Source: Ophiostoma sp. CBS 140.51
Lineage: Eukaryota > Ascomycota > Sordariomycetes > Ophiostomatales > Ophiostomataceae
Reading direction: 5' to 3'
Assembly: GCA_029298735.1 (NCBI GenBank)
Contig: JANSLP010000122.1
Span: forward strand, 1-64,000
DNA length: 64,000 nt
Within the stretch, counting starts at the first letter, position 1, and every line of letters starts with the position of its first letter. The position numbers and the translations under genes are program-made. The notes under the pieces are model-generated. The model saw only the letters and a list, made by a program, of their open reading frames with translations, was not told the DNA's origin and did no database searches. Below are positions 28,988 through 40,952 of the stretch, piece by piece.

Positions 28988-31900
28988 TGTGGGGGAAAGA
29001 GCGAGGAGCGGTGGAATTCGCTCAAAGGGTAAGAGAGAGGGAAAAGACAAAAGTTCGCTCGTCGGGACGGCAGGGAAGGAGAGGAGGAGAGGAGATGGCG
29101 ATGAGGAGCTTGTCTCGATGAGAAAAAACGAGGGAGATTTCTCGATGTCGCCCGTTGTCGAAAAAGGGAAGCGACAGTGCACAGGGAAACCAGTAGGAGC
29201 GACCGAGGGGGGTGAGGGCGATGATGATGGGGGCCCTCTAGGCTATGGGGCCTGCTGGGGGAAAGGGCAAAAGGGCGAAAAGAGACCAAAAGAGAGATGG
29301 CAGGTAGCGTGTGCAGGACAGTGCGTGCTTGCTGCGGGCTATTGTGTTGCGTGTGCCTCTCTGTTGTGTGGGTAATTGGTCGGCGTCAAGCGGTAGTCGT
29401 TACAGGCCCTGGAGACTAGGGGCTGTTTTTTTTCTGTAGTGTTTCTGTAGTTGCCGTTTTCCTTTTCCGATAGCGTTTGGGGCGGCGAAAGGTGCAATTC
29501 GGAATCGGGAGGAAGGAGCGATGGCTGTCGAGAGGCCAGAAGCAAAAGTGAGGAAGGAGACGATCGAAAAGTGATTGGAAAAAGTGAAATCGTCGTTTCG
29601 TTTTTTCGAACCTCGAAATGCTCGAAAAAGAGAATCCAAAAAGGTACACTGAGGGCGTGGTACCTCAAAGGCGGACTGGGTGCAGCATTTGGCGGAGTTA
29701 GGGGGCAAGGCACAAGGAGAGAGGGCCGACCTGCAGTAGTCGTCGGATAGGGCCTTGTTGGGGGTGATTTTGAGCGGTCTTCAAACCACTGCTTTCCGGG
29801 CGCCCCGAATAGCGACAAATGAGGCTCTCTGGGTATTGGGTGTCTTTCGAAAGAGTCGAGTTGATATCGCGAGAAAGGAAGGAAGAAGATGTCGATTGGG
29901 ACAGGAGATGTCGTTGCAAAAATGCAAGAGCGTCAGGAAAGGCAGGAGGCCAAAAGGGCGAAAAGAGCAGGAAGGCGTTTGTTGTGGTGCATTACTGGGG
30001 CAGCGTGTTCGTGTGTGCACTCTGCCAACGTGACAACAGAACAGGGCCCGGCAATGGTGGGCTTGGCTACCTGTGTGGGAAGAGGTTCTCAGAGTGCTGG
30101 TTGGCGTGGCGGTGGAATGGTGGCAGCAGCAGAGAGGGGAAGGAGCGATGGAGCCACTCTGGAGCGACGACACAACCCACCTGCGACGAGAGGGAGTTGA
30201 GACACAGAGAGAAAGAGAGTAGACTGTGTGCACACTGTGCTGGCAATACTGGGGCATCGCGGGAATAGGAGTGAAAGACTCGTCACACTCTTATCTTGAG
30301 TTGCACCTTCAACACAGGAAGCTGGGTTCCGAAGATATGTGAAGGCTTCTTTTTGCGATTTCAATTGCAGATTTTGTTTACAGAATGTCGCCTACATGTT
30401 GGGCTGTCTTTTGACACCATACTCTCACCAAGTTTCTCTCCTCTTTACATCTACAACCCGTTTCACGTGTGAAGCCGTGTTCAGCGTCCAGTTGCAAATG
30501 CACTGTGCCGTGGGCTGCAGCGGCCACTGTGTCGAGGCGCCCGGGGCGACCACCAATTTGGTGTCAATTTGGGTGAGGAGTAGCGAGAGCAGGCAAAAAG
30601 CAGCGAAAACCAGACAAAACACGCGTAATAACAATGTGTCTGGGCATGGCAGTGGCGGAAAGAGCGAACAAACAGGAAGAGGAAACGGAAAGAACGAACG
30701 ACGAAAAGAACGGCGGAAGACCCGACAAGCGAGACGAAAGCCCGAACAAGCAAAGGAGCAGAGGGGGAAAAGACCAAGCCAAATCGACGAGACAAAGAGA
30801 CGAAGGAGGAGAGACAGGATTAAACAGAAATAGGCAAGAACGAAGGAGAAACGAAGAGGGCAAAAGACGAAAGGACGAGACAAAATGGTGCACACTGGAG
30901 TATCCAGACCGCTAGCAAAATACCAGCACGCCCAAGGATACCAGAAACAGACCGGTGCTATGGGATGAGAGAGACAGGCGGCCACTGGACAAGTCGAGGC
31001 GAGGCCAAGCGAAATCAATTGCCTTTTTTGCCCTCGCCATCGCGGTCGCCGAAGTGTATTGTGTAAAACAGTAAACCTTTGTTTGTTGAGGCGCTGTAGA
31101 TACCCGTAAGATACAAATCGTATCTTGATATCGGTGCAATATTCCGATTTACGATACGTCTCCCTGTAGAGAAGAGGCGTTGAGAGAGATGTCCTTGCCA
31201 TCTCATTCACTTTGTTGACGTTCTTTTCTCTTTGTTTTCAGTCGAGTGTGTTCAGGTGTTCAGGTGTATTATCTTCCGCTGCAGATGCCACCGCTCAAGT
31301 CGGCTTGCCCTGTGCTTTCTTTTTGCTTGTTGCTTTTTCTTCCTTCTTTTCCTTCTGTAATTTTAGAACACGGCTGAACCACGGGCCTGGCCTGGCGCTG
31401 TTTCTTCTTTCTCTTTCTCTTTCTTTTCTCTCTGTTACCGTCCGGGCGCTGTAGCGTCTCCCTTTGCTTCCAGACGAGCATCAATCAGCAAATCCGGAAC
31501 AGGGGAAACGCCTCCTCACGTCTTGACTTGCAGGCTCCTCACATTAAATCCCAACTGAACTTCGTACCGTGTAAGGAGTATGGAGTATCTCCTTTTGTTT
31601 CTACTTTTAAACAGTGAGCGCTCAGCACAGCCCTCCGTGACTGTCAGATACAACGGATGAGAATGTGAGAGTAGGAAGGAGGAGAAGGGTTGAGGGAACG
31701 TGCTCACCCCTGCCTTGTGCTGTTTCCTATTTCGAAGCTCTCTCTTTTCTTTGCCCATCGCTCCGATGAGATCAATGTTAGACTGGAACTTTTGATTTCA
31801 TCCGATTGGAAACATTATCGACGACATTACCAGCAAAAGTTGCCACTGAAAGAGCAACGATACAGCCGGTTGAATAAAGTGCTTAACGGTCAGTTAGTTG

Positions 31901-34900
31901 CACATTACTCGTGCCCAACGAAAAGGCTCAAACCCGTTTCTCTCTTTTTCTGTTTGATGCTAGAACGGTGCTACTACGCACTGTAGCACTGTGCCTCGAC
32001 GATGGCGTTAGAATGGCACCGAACAAGGCCTGTCAGGGCAAAAATGGACGCCCGGGTCAGTGGGCTTTGTGTGGGAAAGGCTCGTGGGAAGTGGAGAGTA
32101 AAGGAAGTGGCCTGGCCTGGGCCCGGTTGGTGCTTATTGCACAGACACTGTTGGATCTTGCTTTTGGTGGCTGGACATTCAATCGAGGTACGCATTCGTT
32201 CAAGCGTTTTGGGTTTTTTCTCTCGTCTTCGCTTCTTTCTTTCTCCTGAAAATTCTTTTCATTCTTCCTTCGCAAGTACCGTTGTTCACACCATTTCATG
32301 GTCGTTTCTCTTTCTTGTTCCTGGTGAGTCGCGGCCACCCCAACGAGCCGAGGGAGGCGGACAGGCCAAGGTTTGTGTGGCACTTGTGGGGAGATATTTT
32401 CCCTTGCGTGTGTCTTTCTACAGGCAAAAAAAAAGAGAAATTTGTGGAAGGAAAGGACCGCCTATCGTGAACGACAACGGCTACTGAGAGATCAGAGATC
32501 GTGCAGTGCCCATCAACACCGAATCCAGGCCGAGTCTCAGTCCAGCCCGCTGCCTGCACGCCTGTTTTGAGAACCGTTTTTTGGTGCACATTTTCGAACT
32601 GTAATGTATCGCGGGTATGTGGTGCCAGGCGTCAAGGCAGGGACAAAACCACACTCACCACACAAAGCCAGAACGAGGAACGAGGGTGCCACCCGACTCC
32701 GCAAAAGTGGTTCCCCAAGCCGCTCTAGCGCTGCATGCGAGGCAAGAAAGCAGCCGGGGGTTTAATGGAAATATGCAAAAGAGATGCACAGATGCGTGCA
32801 GGTTCCCTCGTTCCGTGCAGGGAAAAGACGTCAGTCAGTCAGATACTGCAAGAGGGTGAACGACTTGTCAAAAACGACGGGCTGTGAAGGTCAAAATTGA
32901 GAAGAGCGATCGTGAGAGACAATACGAAGGGGCACTGCGGCCATATAAGATACGTGAGGAGAGTAAGAAGAATGAGAGTAAGAATCAATCAACATGTCGC
33001 GAGGAGGAAACGCAAAGCCACTCTCTCATCGCTGAGAAAGCACTAGTCTTGGGGAGGCTATTCCGCTGTCGAGTAGCGGACTGCGTCAGCCCGATTTGTG
33101 TTGGTCGCTGTCAGCCAGCGACATGGTCCCAGTGTTCGAGTGTTGCGTTCGGGCCAGGCCAGGCCAGTGCTCCTGCTGTTGGAGCCACACTGTATTTTTG
33201 TTTCGTATTTCGAACTGCGTCGGAACTTTTCTGCCTTTCTCTGTATGGTTCCCTTGTTCCTCATTCTTCAGCGGTTGTTTTACTGTCCATCCTGATATTA
33301 ATACCGCCTGTTCTTTTGTCCGTTATGTCTTGAGCCTTTTGAGCCTTTTTATCTTGCGCGTCTCGTGTCTTCAATCTCGGAAGCAGATCAGATTGAATGT
33401 TCCGCCTTCTACTTCTGTGCCGCGTCGGACAAGACAACAAAAAAAGGACTGCAAGTACGTGAACGTGGACGTGGACGTGTCGTGCAGAATTGAAAGAGAA
33501 GAGAGACAGAAGAGGCCCAGACCGGTTTGCCCTGCAAAAGCAGTCCTCACCGGCAAAACAAGGTCCAAAATATGCAGATTAGTGGCCCTCTCACACAGTG
33601 GCAAAGAGAGACGAAAGAACGGCAGGCACAAGAGGCACAAGGCACAAAAAGAACAAACGAGATCCCGTGACTTTAACTGATACCTCTGTTTACCACTGTG
33701 AACACTCCTTCCATGCCGTCAACAACACACTGCGTCTGCCTCTGCCTCTGCCTCTGCCTTATCTCGTTCACTCACGCCGCCAGTCCCGAACTTGGGACAG
33801 AAGCAAGTGCTTGCCTCGATCCAGCCAGCAAACAAACCAATAAATCAATGGATGCCCTCTATTGCATCAACATCTATCCACCTCTTCTTGGTATCACGTT
33901 TTTCGAGATTGGCACCCTAGGAAGCGCTGAGACTTGAACGTATCTGGACTCTATCTAGATTCACGGATCGTTGATTGTGCATTCCATTCTCTGTCCCAAA
34001 AGTGCCATGCTCTAAGTCCAAGTCAAAGCTGAACTTACGACAAGAACGACGAATCATTAAGTGGCGCATGCCTGTCTTACTTTGGAAGGTACATACGTCG
34101 TGCCTTCCCTCACAGAAAACATCGCTGTCTTGCACCTACGCTTTTTCTCGCCCCAACTACAAGTGAAGGAAGCCACGACCAACACTTCATTTGTATGAAC
34201 GTACTGTCATTTTGTGCCTTGTCTTTGTGCCTGTGCCTTCCCCTTTTCCTTGCGTCTTGTTCACTGCCTCAACTCGCAGTGTGTATCGCGTCGCCTGTGC
34301 CACGTGTTAGGCCTTCCAAACCCTGGCCCAGGTCAACTCATCGTAACCTGCAGACGCCATTCAGCCAGGGCCACACACAAAAAGGAGAGGCGAAGGAAGC
34401 ATGGCGCGCCTCTTTTGTCTCTACCCCCTCTCTATCCCCTTTTCATTCTTCTTCCCCAACTTTGGTTATTCTCCGCCCATTTTTTGCCGCCGTGTGATGC
34501 CGCGTTCTGACCTATGGCAAGGCCAGGCACGGCACCCCTGTTTTCAAGACACAACGATACGCACTGGTAGGAGTGTGAATGAACGACACATGTGCCTTAC
34601 GGGAAGATATTGGCATATATCAGAGGCCTACTACCGCTTTTAAAGAAACGTATATCTCTGCGTGTGCTTCTCACGGACTAATAGTCTTTGAGGTTTTATT
34701 ATCAGGGCTCCGAAAAGAAGAAGAAAAAATACAGACGGCTGGGAACAACGTCTGGGAACAAACGTCTGGACACCCCTGGCCAACTCCGTAATATGCCAGG
34801 GTCTGTGCCGTTTCGTCTCGTCCTCGTTCCTCGACCTATCTCATACCAAACGTTTTGATATTTTATATCTGCGTGGCCCCCTATTGTATCTCCCTCAGAT

Positions 34901-35363
34901 CGACCCAGGATGGACGGAGCGTCGATCTTCCAGAACTCTTTTTTTTAATACCACACGTTCCGTGTGTGGGATTGATGGGCCAGGTCTCTACAGTCTGTTG
35001 GGATCAAACGTCGCCAGCAAATTGGAGTACGGATCCTTTGTCTGGGCTTGATATATGGCACTTGCCGTGATATATGTCCAGGTCTGCATCAGTCCGTTCT
35101 CTATCCATCGCCTCAACTTCACAGTCACAAGCCTCACACATGAATCAACCACACGATAAAAGAAAATCAAAAGCACACCGAAATTGAGTGAACAAGCCTC
35201 GCAATGAATAGCCCTTTTCACCGTGTATTGGACAGATGTAGAAATATATGTGAAATGAAATGAAAAGAAAAGAAAAAGCACGCTGCCTCTTGCCTCGCTA
35301 TGTTTCCAGTTCAGATCCGCCGTTCTAATTCAAACTTCACATCATCTCCCTTCCTCTTCTCCC
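28988..35363. other. 6.4-kb gap without a supported gene
   Basis: This stretch holds only overlapping open frames with no family resemblance, odd composition (poly-R/K or poly-F/L/S from purine/pyrimidine tracts) and no consistent codon bias. From 29000 to about 30800 the plus strand is strongly purine-rich, so the minus strand is CT-rich, as expected for a long kinase leader or promoter. A TCTGCC hexamer is repeated four times at 33735-33758. I found no tRNA, rRNA or transposon signature by eye. A non-coding RNA or small spliced gene cannot be excluded. Confidence 0.45.
33735..33758. repeat. (TCTGCC)4 microsatellite
   Basis: Four exact tandem copies of TCTGCC in the gap between the kinase and sideroflexin genes. 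Simple repeat with no assigned role. Confidence 0.9.
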
Positions 35364-36408
35364 TTAGATACCCCGGTTAAACTCCACCATGCCGTTCACA
35401 CCGCCCCGGCCGTGGAACTCGGGCTCTAGCGAGTCCGCCGCAATCTTTTGCCGCTGCGGGAACGCTGCCAGCGCCAGCGGGAGCACCGCGTAACTCGTCA
35501 CCAGAATCAGACCCAAATTGACCGGTGTCGTCAGCTGCGGGCGCTGCTTCAGCCAGTTGGTCCGCTGCAGCCGCACCAGCACCAGCGGCGGGATCACCAT
35601 AATGGGCGAGCTGTTCAGCACGCGCGACAGGGCCGTCTCGCCGACGGCAATGGTGGCGGCCTTTTTGCTGCGGCCGAGGGACTCAGCCTTTTCGCCGCCG
35701 CTGCCCACCGGGTACACGTCAATGCCCGTGCGCATCTCCTCGCCGCGCATCAAGAACACATTGAGGGCGCCGGCGCTGGCGACGGCGGCAAAGGGCACGA
35801 GACGGCCGAGGACGAGACGGGTCGAGGGGGACAGCTTGGTGAGACGGGGCACCAGACTGTTGAGGCCGACGGCCACGGAGCATGAGGCACCAACGGCCAG
35901 GAAATACGACTGGGCGAGCTTGCCGTACGACAAGGGCGTGGACTTGTTGGCGTTGGCGTTATTGATGGCGACATTCAAAGACTGGTTGGCCACCTGCCAC
36001 AGAATGGTGCCCGTGGTGCCCAGACCGGGCGTCAGCATACCGGCCGTGACGACGAGGTTGGACAGCACAAAGGCCGACATGCGGAAGGGCAGCATGACCG
36101 GCTCGCCCGTGTCCGGGTGCAGGGTCGAGTCGACAATCTTCTTGGCCGTCCAGAGCTCTGTAGTCATTTCCTTGACCTCGCCCTGCTTGTAGGCGACAAT
36201 GGCTTTTTTGGCCTGCTCCAAGCCGGTACTGCCGACAAGCAGCGTCCTAGATAGACCGTCAGCAGGTGTACAATATCAATTTGAACTATACGTGCTTGCC
36301 TCACCTCGGATCTGTGATGCCTGCCGTGTGCTTCACCCGTCCCCAGTACGTGTTGAGGTCATACTGCGATGCCGGCAGCTCACGGCTGCCAGGCAAGGAG
36401 GCCGACAT
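35364..36408 (-). CDS. FSF1: Sideroflexin (mitochondrial inner-membrane serine/tricarboxylate-type carrier)
   Basis: Exon 1 is 36408-36305, intron 36304-36247 (GTGAGG...CTAG, 58 bp), exon 2 is 36246-35364, giving 328 aa, the usual family size. Conserved features: SQYDLNTYWGRVKH near the N-terminus, then GITDPRTLLV, the hallmark HPDTG at 78-82 (LHPDTGEPVMLPFRMSAF), and the NQSLNVAINNANAN segment. About five hydrophobic spans follow, including SYFLAVGASCSVAVGL and the C-terminal LGLILVTSYAVLPLALAAF. Animal sideroflexins import serine into mitochondria for one-carbon metabolism; yeast Fsf1 is the fungal relative. It faces the MFS gene across a 1.3-kb divergent region. GT-rich microsatellite sequence sits directly upstream of the start (about 36411-36475). 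Confidence 0.95.
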
Positions 36409-37684
36409 GGTGTGTGTGTGTGGTGTGAGGTGTACGTGAGCGAGTGAGTGTGAGTGAGTGTGTGAGTCAAATTGATATTGACGATATGTCGTCCCTTGCC
36501 GTTTCTACCCAATTGGCTCGATGCAGCTTCAGCGTTTTAGCGTCTCGCTTCTGTGAGCGGTTGCAACAGAGTAAAAATAAAACGAATGAAATGCCGTTCA
36601 GGAAACCGTTATCTGAGCGGTGAGGCTGGGGATTTTGGCGATTCGCGATTGGCGATTTGCTATCAGATATGTCCCTTCCCCAGACGCTTTTGATATTTCT
36701 CCTCTTTATTTTCTACTTTTTTTTTTCTCATCGGTCTGTTTCCCTAAACCGTGACTATCCACATAGCCGTAGCCGCTGCAAGCCCGCTCCGGACGAAAAA
36801 TGCGCTACGGGTTGCCGTCGTAGTGGAAGGGTCAGAAAAGGCAGGTCCAGGCACAAAAAGAACGAACCAAAGTCGGCCAACCGCACCTTCCCTTTTTCTT
36901 GTAGTAATTTTTTGTGCGCCATGTTCGTTGTGCAAAAGTGCGTGTGCAAGTTGTGCACAACAGGTGGGGCCGCTGTGCATTGGGTCTGGTCGCTCTTTCC
37001 CCCGGTGTTTCCGACCTCGGCCAGGGCCTGGATTAGCCGCTGGGCGGCGCGCTGCAAAACACTGCCCCTTGGCGCTGGAACCTTTTTGGCTCAAGCCAGG
37101 GCCCAAACGGTCCCAAAACCCATAAATTACAGGGCGTGGCTAGGCCCAAGCGACCGCCCAAGCAAACACACCAAAACCAACACCAAACTCGACACGACGC
37201 GGGTCCAAGCCCGCCAACGCCAAATGCCGACGCATACACGCAAAAATGACTAAGCTGATGTTTTGGCTCCCAGAGACTCGTAGCTCCGTTCGGCGGGAAG
37301 CTGATGTCTCGGCCGGGGCAGGAGCTCTCCCTTGAAGAAGGGGACTTCCTTCCACCCAATGCTAGGGATCCAGACGAGGGATAATTATTATGAGCTCATT
37401 ATTATTATCACCTGTCACCTGTGCAGAATTCTTTTTTTTCAGCAATGCGATTGTTCGACACCCAGACCGCAAGGACAGACACGATATACTTTGCGTCGTC
37501 ATCAGCGTGTGCAGCGTGTTTTGAGGTTTGATCTTCCCAGCCTCGTCAGTCGATCCACGATTTGAGAAGAAAAGAAAGACAGAAAGAAAACAAAAAGAAA
37601 AAGAGACAACAAGAAAGAAAAGACGAATACATCTCGACTTTGCCTCCACACCCACACCCGCCCACGCCCACGCCAACGCCAACG
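36409..37684. promoter_or_regulatory. Divergent promoter region (sideroflexin / MFS)
   Basis: 1.3 kb with no supported gene. It has TG/AGTG repeats at about 36411-36475, a GC-rich middle at about 36960-37200, and an A-rich purine tract (AGAAAG-type) at about 37560-37625 just before the MFS start. That tract keeps the MFS frame open upstream but encodes only Lys/Arg/Glu, so I treat it as leader. Confidence 0.4.
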
Positions 37685-39877
37685 ATGGCTCCCTCGGCGA
37701 GCCAGGTCGGCCAGGCGGTGATGCGCCGTCTACCGTTTGCTCGCACCACGACGCCCCTCCAGGCCGCCACCTACCTGCTCGGCATCTCCCTCTTCTCGAT
37801 TTCCTTCCTCGTCTTCCTCAACAGCAGCATCTCCTTTGTTATTACCGACCGCATCGGCGTCAAGGAGGGCGTCGGTAACATTGTCGGCACGCTCGGGTTT
37901 GTCGACGAGCTGGTGGCCCTGGTGGCCTGTCCCGTCTGGGGTCTGGTGTCGGACCGTCTGGGCGTTCGTCTGGTGGCCGTCATTGGTTATACCGTCATTG
38001 CCCTGGCTTTGGTGCTGTCCGTCCAGGCCAACAATGTCTACCCACAGCTGCTGCTCGCCCGCATCCTCTTTGCCCTTGGCGCCACGGCGTCGGCCACCAT
38101 GGTCACGGCCATCCTGCCTTCGCTGACCGACGACTCTGAGCCGGCCACGAGCAACTCCCAGAGCAGCCTCGGCAACGGCGCCACCGCCTCCCACAGTGCT
38201 TCGGCTGCCAATGCTCGCCGCAGCCAACGCGACAGCGCCCTGTCCATTGAGTCCCAACTCACCATTACGCCCGAACGCTTTGCCGAGAGCTTGCTGCGAT
38301 CCCGTGTCAACTCGCCCGACCATACCCCCTCCCCCTCCGGCGCTCGTTCTTCCAACCGTCTGTCCTTTGAGAACAGCCACCGCAATAGCACATTGTCCGC
38401 TGCCTCGGCGGCTATTGGCGGCGACGGCGAAGATGTCGTCCAGAACCGCAACCACAACTCTGAAAAGCCCTCCAAGCTGGCAGGGTTTGTTGGCCTATTC
38501 ACGGGCTGCGGCGCCCTCGTGGCCCTGACGCTGTTCCTGCCGCTGCCGGCCGATTTTGCCCGCAAGGATGGTGTCACCATGGCCGAGGCCGTAGCCGACA
38601 GTTTCTACGTGGTCGCCGCTGTTGCCGTGCTCGTGGCCGGCTTCGTCTTTTTCGGCCTGCGCAACCTGCGCGGCGAAGACGGCAAAGGCTGGCGCATGCT
38701 TCTGGGCCGCCCGAACCCGACATCGCCCGCAGCCGCCTCGCGCCGGGACGAGATTGTGCGTATGGAGGAGGTCATTGCCGAAGGCCCGCAGGCGGGCAAG
38801 GCTGGGTCAGGTAGCTCGTCTGGCGATGCTCTGCCGTACTGGCGCCTGCTGCGCAACTCGGTCGAGCTCGGTTTTACAGACTCCAACATCGCCCTCGGCT
38901 ACCTGGGCGGCTTTGTCGCGCGCGCCTCAACAGTGGCCATCTCGCTCTTTATGCCGCTTTTCATCAATGCCTTTTACATTAGCAACGGCTTCTGCCAGGG
39001 CTCGCCCAACGACCCGTCCCCAGAACTCAAGAAGGAATGCCGTGCCGCCTATGTGCTGGCGGCCATCCTGACTGGTGTCGCTCAGCTGATGGGTCTGTTG
39101 TGTGCACCCCTGTTTGGTTACCTGTCGAGCCGCCCCGGGCGTCTCAACATCCCATTGGTTGTGGCCACGACCTTTGGCATCGTCGGCTACATTGCCTTCC
39201 CGCTGCTCTCGAGCCCGGAGCCCAACAATGTCGACGGCCGCGGCGGCACGCCCGCCGTGTTTATCGTGGCCACCCTCATCGGCATCAGCCAGATTGGAGC
39301 TATCGTCTGCAGTCTAGGCTCGCTCGGCCGTGGTGTGCTGTCGGCCGACCACGCAAGCATCCCGTCGGCGCCGTCTTCGCCTCGGCCTGTCCTGGAGGGT
39401 GAAGGCCAGCAGGAACGCTACAGCGACTACGCCGCACCCAACCACGAAGAGGAAGCGCCTGAAAGCGCATCTCTGCTTGTTGGCGGTGGTGGTGCTGATT
39501 CCGACGACGAGGACAATGACAGCGATAGAGATACTGTCCGTGACCTCATCGCATCGCCACGGTCGGCCCGTTCAGGACGTACCCGCGCCCTTTCTGCCCT
39601 GACACGGCCGGCCCCAGTCTCGACAACGATTGAGACATCCACCGCCAATGGCGCCAACGGTGCGCCCTCCCGCATCCAGCTCAAGGGCTCCATTGCCGGC
39701 GTCTACTCGTGGTGTGGCGGCATGGCCATTCTGCTGCTGACAAAGTTGGGCGGCTATTTGTTTGACCACTGGTCGCGGGGTGCTCCCTTTTACATGATGG
39801 CCGTCTTTAATGTGCTGCTTCTGCTGGCGAGTCTCGGTATCGATGCGAACCGCACTTTTCAGAAGCTGAAGCGGTAG
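37685..39877 (+). CDS. Major facilitator superfamily transporter (unknown substrate)
   Basis: Single exon, 730 aa. The first six membrane spans run from about residue 25 to 165 with the MFS loop motif GLVSDRLGVR after TM2 (a variant of GxxxDRxGRR). A long hydrophilic loop (about 155-265, S/N/R-rich) follows, then further spans (FVGLFTGCGALVALTLFLP, VVAAVAVLVAGFVFFGL). After a central loop come the C-terminal spans. A second acidic cytosolic insertion (DSDDEDNDSDRDTVRDL) lies near residues 600-620 before the last two spans. This architecture, with large internal acidic loops, resembles the uncharacterised yeast YCR023C-type group. The start at MAPSASQV is chosen because the open frame upstream is a simple purine tract. 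Substrate and membrane are unknown. Confidence 0.88.
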   Translation: MAPSASQVGQAVMRRLPFARTTTPLQAATYLLGISLFSISFLVFLNSSISFVITDRIGVKEGVGNIVGTLGFVDELVALVACPVWGLVSDRLGVRLVAVIGYTVIALALVLSVQANNVYPQLLLARILFALGATASATMVTAILPSLTDDSEPATSNSQSSLGNGATASHSASAANARRSQRDSALSIESQLTITPERFAESLLRSRVNSPDHTPSPSGARSSNRLSFENSHRNSTLSAASAAIGGDGEDVVQNRNHNSEKPSKLAGFVGLFTGCGALVALTLFLPLPADFARKDGVTMAEAVADSFYVVAAVAVLVAGFVFFGLRNLRGEDGKGWRMLLGRPNPTSPAAASRRDEIVRMEEVIAEGPQAGKAGSGSSSGDALPYWRLLRNSVELGFTDSNIALGYLGGFVARASTVAISLFMPLFINAFYISNGFCQGSPNDPSPELKKECRAAYVLAAILTGVAQLMGLLCAPLFGYLSSRPGRLNIPLVVATTFGIVGYIAFPLLSSPEPNNVDGRGGTPAVFIVATLIGISQIGAIVCSLGSLGRGVLSADHASIPSAPSSPRPVLEGEGQQERYSDYAAPNHEEEAPESASLLVGGGGADSDDEDNDSDRDTVRDLIASPRSARSGRTRALSALTRPAPVSTTIETSTANGANGAPSRIQLKGSIAGVYSWCGGMAILLLTKLGGYLFDHWSRGAPFYMMAVFNVLLLLASLGIDANRTFQKLKR

Positions 39878-40092
39878 ATGGTCGACGACTGTTGACGGTT
39901 AGAGCGAGCTTGTCTGTACCTTCATTCATTCACTGTTGTATTTGCGTGTAGTACTCTTATTTTTCATGAAGTGATGAGGCGTTATTGTTTTGATTTGATT
40001 TTTTGTATTGTTTGATTTTTAACCAGTATATATTCGTTCTGCTCTCCTTTTGCCCTATCCACATAAGTCTGTTGTACATAGGAGGTTTGTTT

Positions 40093-40492
40093 TTATTCAC
40101 CATTTTGAAAAACACTGCAAAGTCGCTCCTTGTCAGTATCCAACACCAGAGTCTGCATCGTTAAGAGAGAAAATGAAAAAGGCGCATGACTGCCAGCAGT
40201 CATTACCAGCGTGTCTCCAGACTGGAGCGGGCCCGACAGCAGGTGATATGCCCTCGCCTCGGCCTGTTGGGCAGCCCGTTCGTCCGCCCAAGCGCGGGTC
40301 ACCGAGTCGGGGGGGGACGTCACAGGATCGTGTGAGTGTTATGGTCGATGTGTAGTGCTCACCTTGGACAGCTGTTGAGAAAGACTTCGTCTCTTCACGA
40401 ACCGTGAAACTTGAACCAAACTTTTGGAGAGCTTTGAGCATGGCCTTGTTGTTGTAGCTAGATAGTAGTGTTGCCCCTGCCAATATTAACAA
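40093..40492 (-). pseudogene. Possible gene remnant, two frames
   Basis: On the minus strand one frame reads AGATLLSSYNNKAMLKALQK followed by FGSSFTVREETKSFSTAVQ (about 40480-40360). A second frame then reads VTRAWADERAAQQAEARAYH, LLSGPLQSGDTLVMTAGSHA and a C-terminal KERLCSVFQNGE ending at 40093. Both look protein-like, but no GT-AG pair that I found joins them in phase. It may be a short accessory gene with a missed intron or a frameshifted remnant. I do not recognise the family. Confidence 0.25.
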
Positions 40493-40721
40493 CTAGCTGC
40501 ACTAACTACAGAGCACCATCTCATCGTAGGTATATCCAGTACTTAAGAATACCACGGCTGCCAGACCCTACTAGCAGCACTGAGGACGTTGCCCATCCTG
40601 GTGGTGAGAGATAGAGACGATTGACCTTGCGAGTAGTAAATCTGTCTCCCTCAAGGCTCTAGGAGAAGACCGTCCAGACGAGCTTCTCTCGAGCTCAGAT
40701 GAATGGAACTCAAGTGGGAGC

Positions 40722-40802
40722 CTCCAGCTTTAGTAAACAAGAAAATAGAATGAAAAGAAAACCGAGACTCCAGCTTTAATAAACAAAAAGATAGGATGAA
40801 AA
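40722..40802. repeat. Tandem 35-bp duplication
   Basis: Copies at 40722-40756 and 40768-40802 both begin CTCCAGCTTTA and end GATGAAAA or AATGAAAA. They differ at about four positions, all A/G transitions. This is a local duplication in AT-rich DNA. Confidence 0.7.
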
Positions 40803-40919
40803 ATAATAATAATTAAAAATCAACAAACCAGTACAAAAATCAAAACAGCATTAAAAGAAGTCAATATTCTCGACGGGTCATCAGTTATAAATAACATACG
40901 TTTTGCTGGACAAGTCAGA

Positions 40920-40952
40920 ATGTTCACTAAACGCTCTTTGTTGTGTGAACAT
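40920..40952. repeat. Perfect inverted ATGTTCAC / GTGAACAT pair
   Basis: ATGTTCAC at 40920-40927 and GTGAACAT at 40945-40952 are exact reverse complements 17 bases apart. The same GTGAACA heptamer is clustered at 24.8-25.1 kb and 49.2-49.7 kb. A protein-binding palindrome is possible. Confidence 0.5.

Noticed and set aside
30425..31210. 261-aa minus-strand open frame
   Set aside because: Arises from purine/pyrimidine tracts (runs of F, L, S, R); no family pattern, no codon bias, no promoter or splice support.
33900..33960. tRNA-like string around GAGACTTGAACGTATCTGG
   Set aside because: Looks like a reversed T-arm, but no acceptor, anticodon or D stems can be formed around it.
37562..37684. 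N-terminal extension of the MFS protein
   Set aside because: The extension is a Lys/Arg/Glu run from a purine tract without a credible protein sequence; the ATG at 37685 directly precedes normal coding sequence.
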